DNA of 17,434 nt from Methanobacterium formicicum (lineage in GTDB: Archaea; Methanobacteriota; Methanobacteria; Methanobacteriales; Methanobacteriaceae): contig NZ_JARVXG010000013.1 in the NCBI RefSeq assembly GCF_029848115.1, forward strand, positions 1-17,434, written 5' to 3'. Positions 17,302 to 17,434 of the stretch are shown piece by piece. Position numbers and translations under genes: made by a program. The first letter of the stretch is position 1. Each line of letters begins with the position of its first letter. The notes beneath the pieces were generated by a model that saw only the letters and a program-made list of their open reading frames with translations, made no database searches and was not told where the DNA came from.

Positions 17302-17434
17302 AACACTTTAAGTCTATAAACACAAATCTTGTGATAGAACCAATAAAAATAAAGAATATTAATTGGTTTCTGATTAATTTTATTTCATTCTCATTTAACA
17401 ACTTTATTTATCCAAAACTCATTTAGAACTAAAC
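17302..17434. other. Right-end intergenic sequence
   Basis: This AT-rich tail holds only a weak hairpin (CACAA/TTGTG around a 3-nt loop, 17321-17333). No gene start is visible. Confidence 0.4.

Overview
The window looks like a chromosomal segment of a methanogenic archaeon of the order Methanobacteriales, most likely genus Methanobacterium. The evidence is AT-rich intergenic DNA with archaeal TATA boxes, GGTGAT-type ribosome binding sites, secF placed before secD, a free-standing PyrI regulatory subunit, an intron-less tRNA-Gln(CUG), and a large PAS-domain histidine kinase with two response regulators. I see no insertion sequence, integrase or CRISPR array.

Layout. Positions 1-72 hold the first 24 codons of a minus-strand TrmO-like gene that runs off the left edge. 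Positions 73-1478 have no convincing protein gene but contain several structured elements: a possible three-way-junction RNA, 20-bp tandem repeats, an orphan terminator-like hairpin and a hairpin cluster. Positions 1479-5979 form a signalling operon: a small unknown protein, a multi-PAS histidine kinase split by a +1 frameshift at an A9 tract, an Rcp1-like single-domain response regulator, and a receiver-PAS protein. The last two genes overlap their upstream neighbours (11 and 4 nt), so they are probably co-translated. Then follow tRNA-Gln(CUG), a CadC-like ArsR metalloregulator with perfect 19-bp direct repeats upstream, an unknown membrane-anchored protein, and a convergent minus-strand P-loop ATPase that is probably leaderless.

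Positions 9386-10320 hold a two-gene unit, a Roadblock/LC7 protein and a V4R-domain protein. Both folds are related to components of eukaryotic TRAPP and small-GTPase regulators. Positions 10592-13384 carry arginine biosynthesis (argB, a DUF166-like cysteine-rich protein, then argC from its own promoter). ArgB and ArgC catalyse consecutive steps, phosphorylating N-acetylglutamate and reducing the product to the semialdehyde. A flavodoxin, the secF-secD pair (overlapping by 4 nt) and pyrI complete the window.

The best leads are the A9 frameshift in the kinase, the Roadblock-V4R pair, the metalloregulator with no metal-transport gene beside it, and a recurring pattern of two-copy direct repeats with 21-22 bp spacing in several intergenic regions. 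Most promoter and RNA-structure calls rest on reading by eye and are correspondingly tentative.
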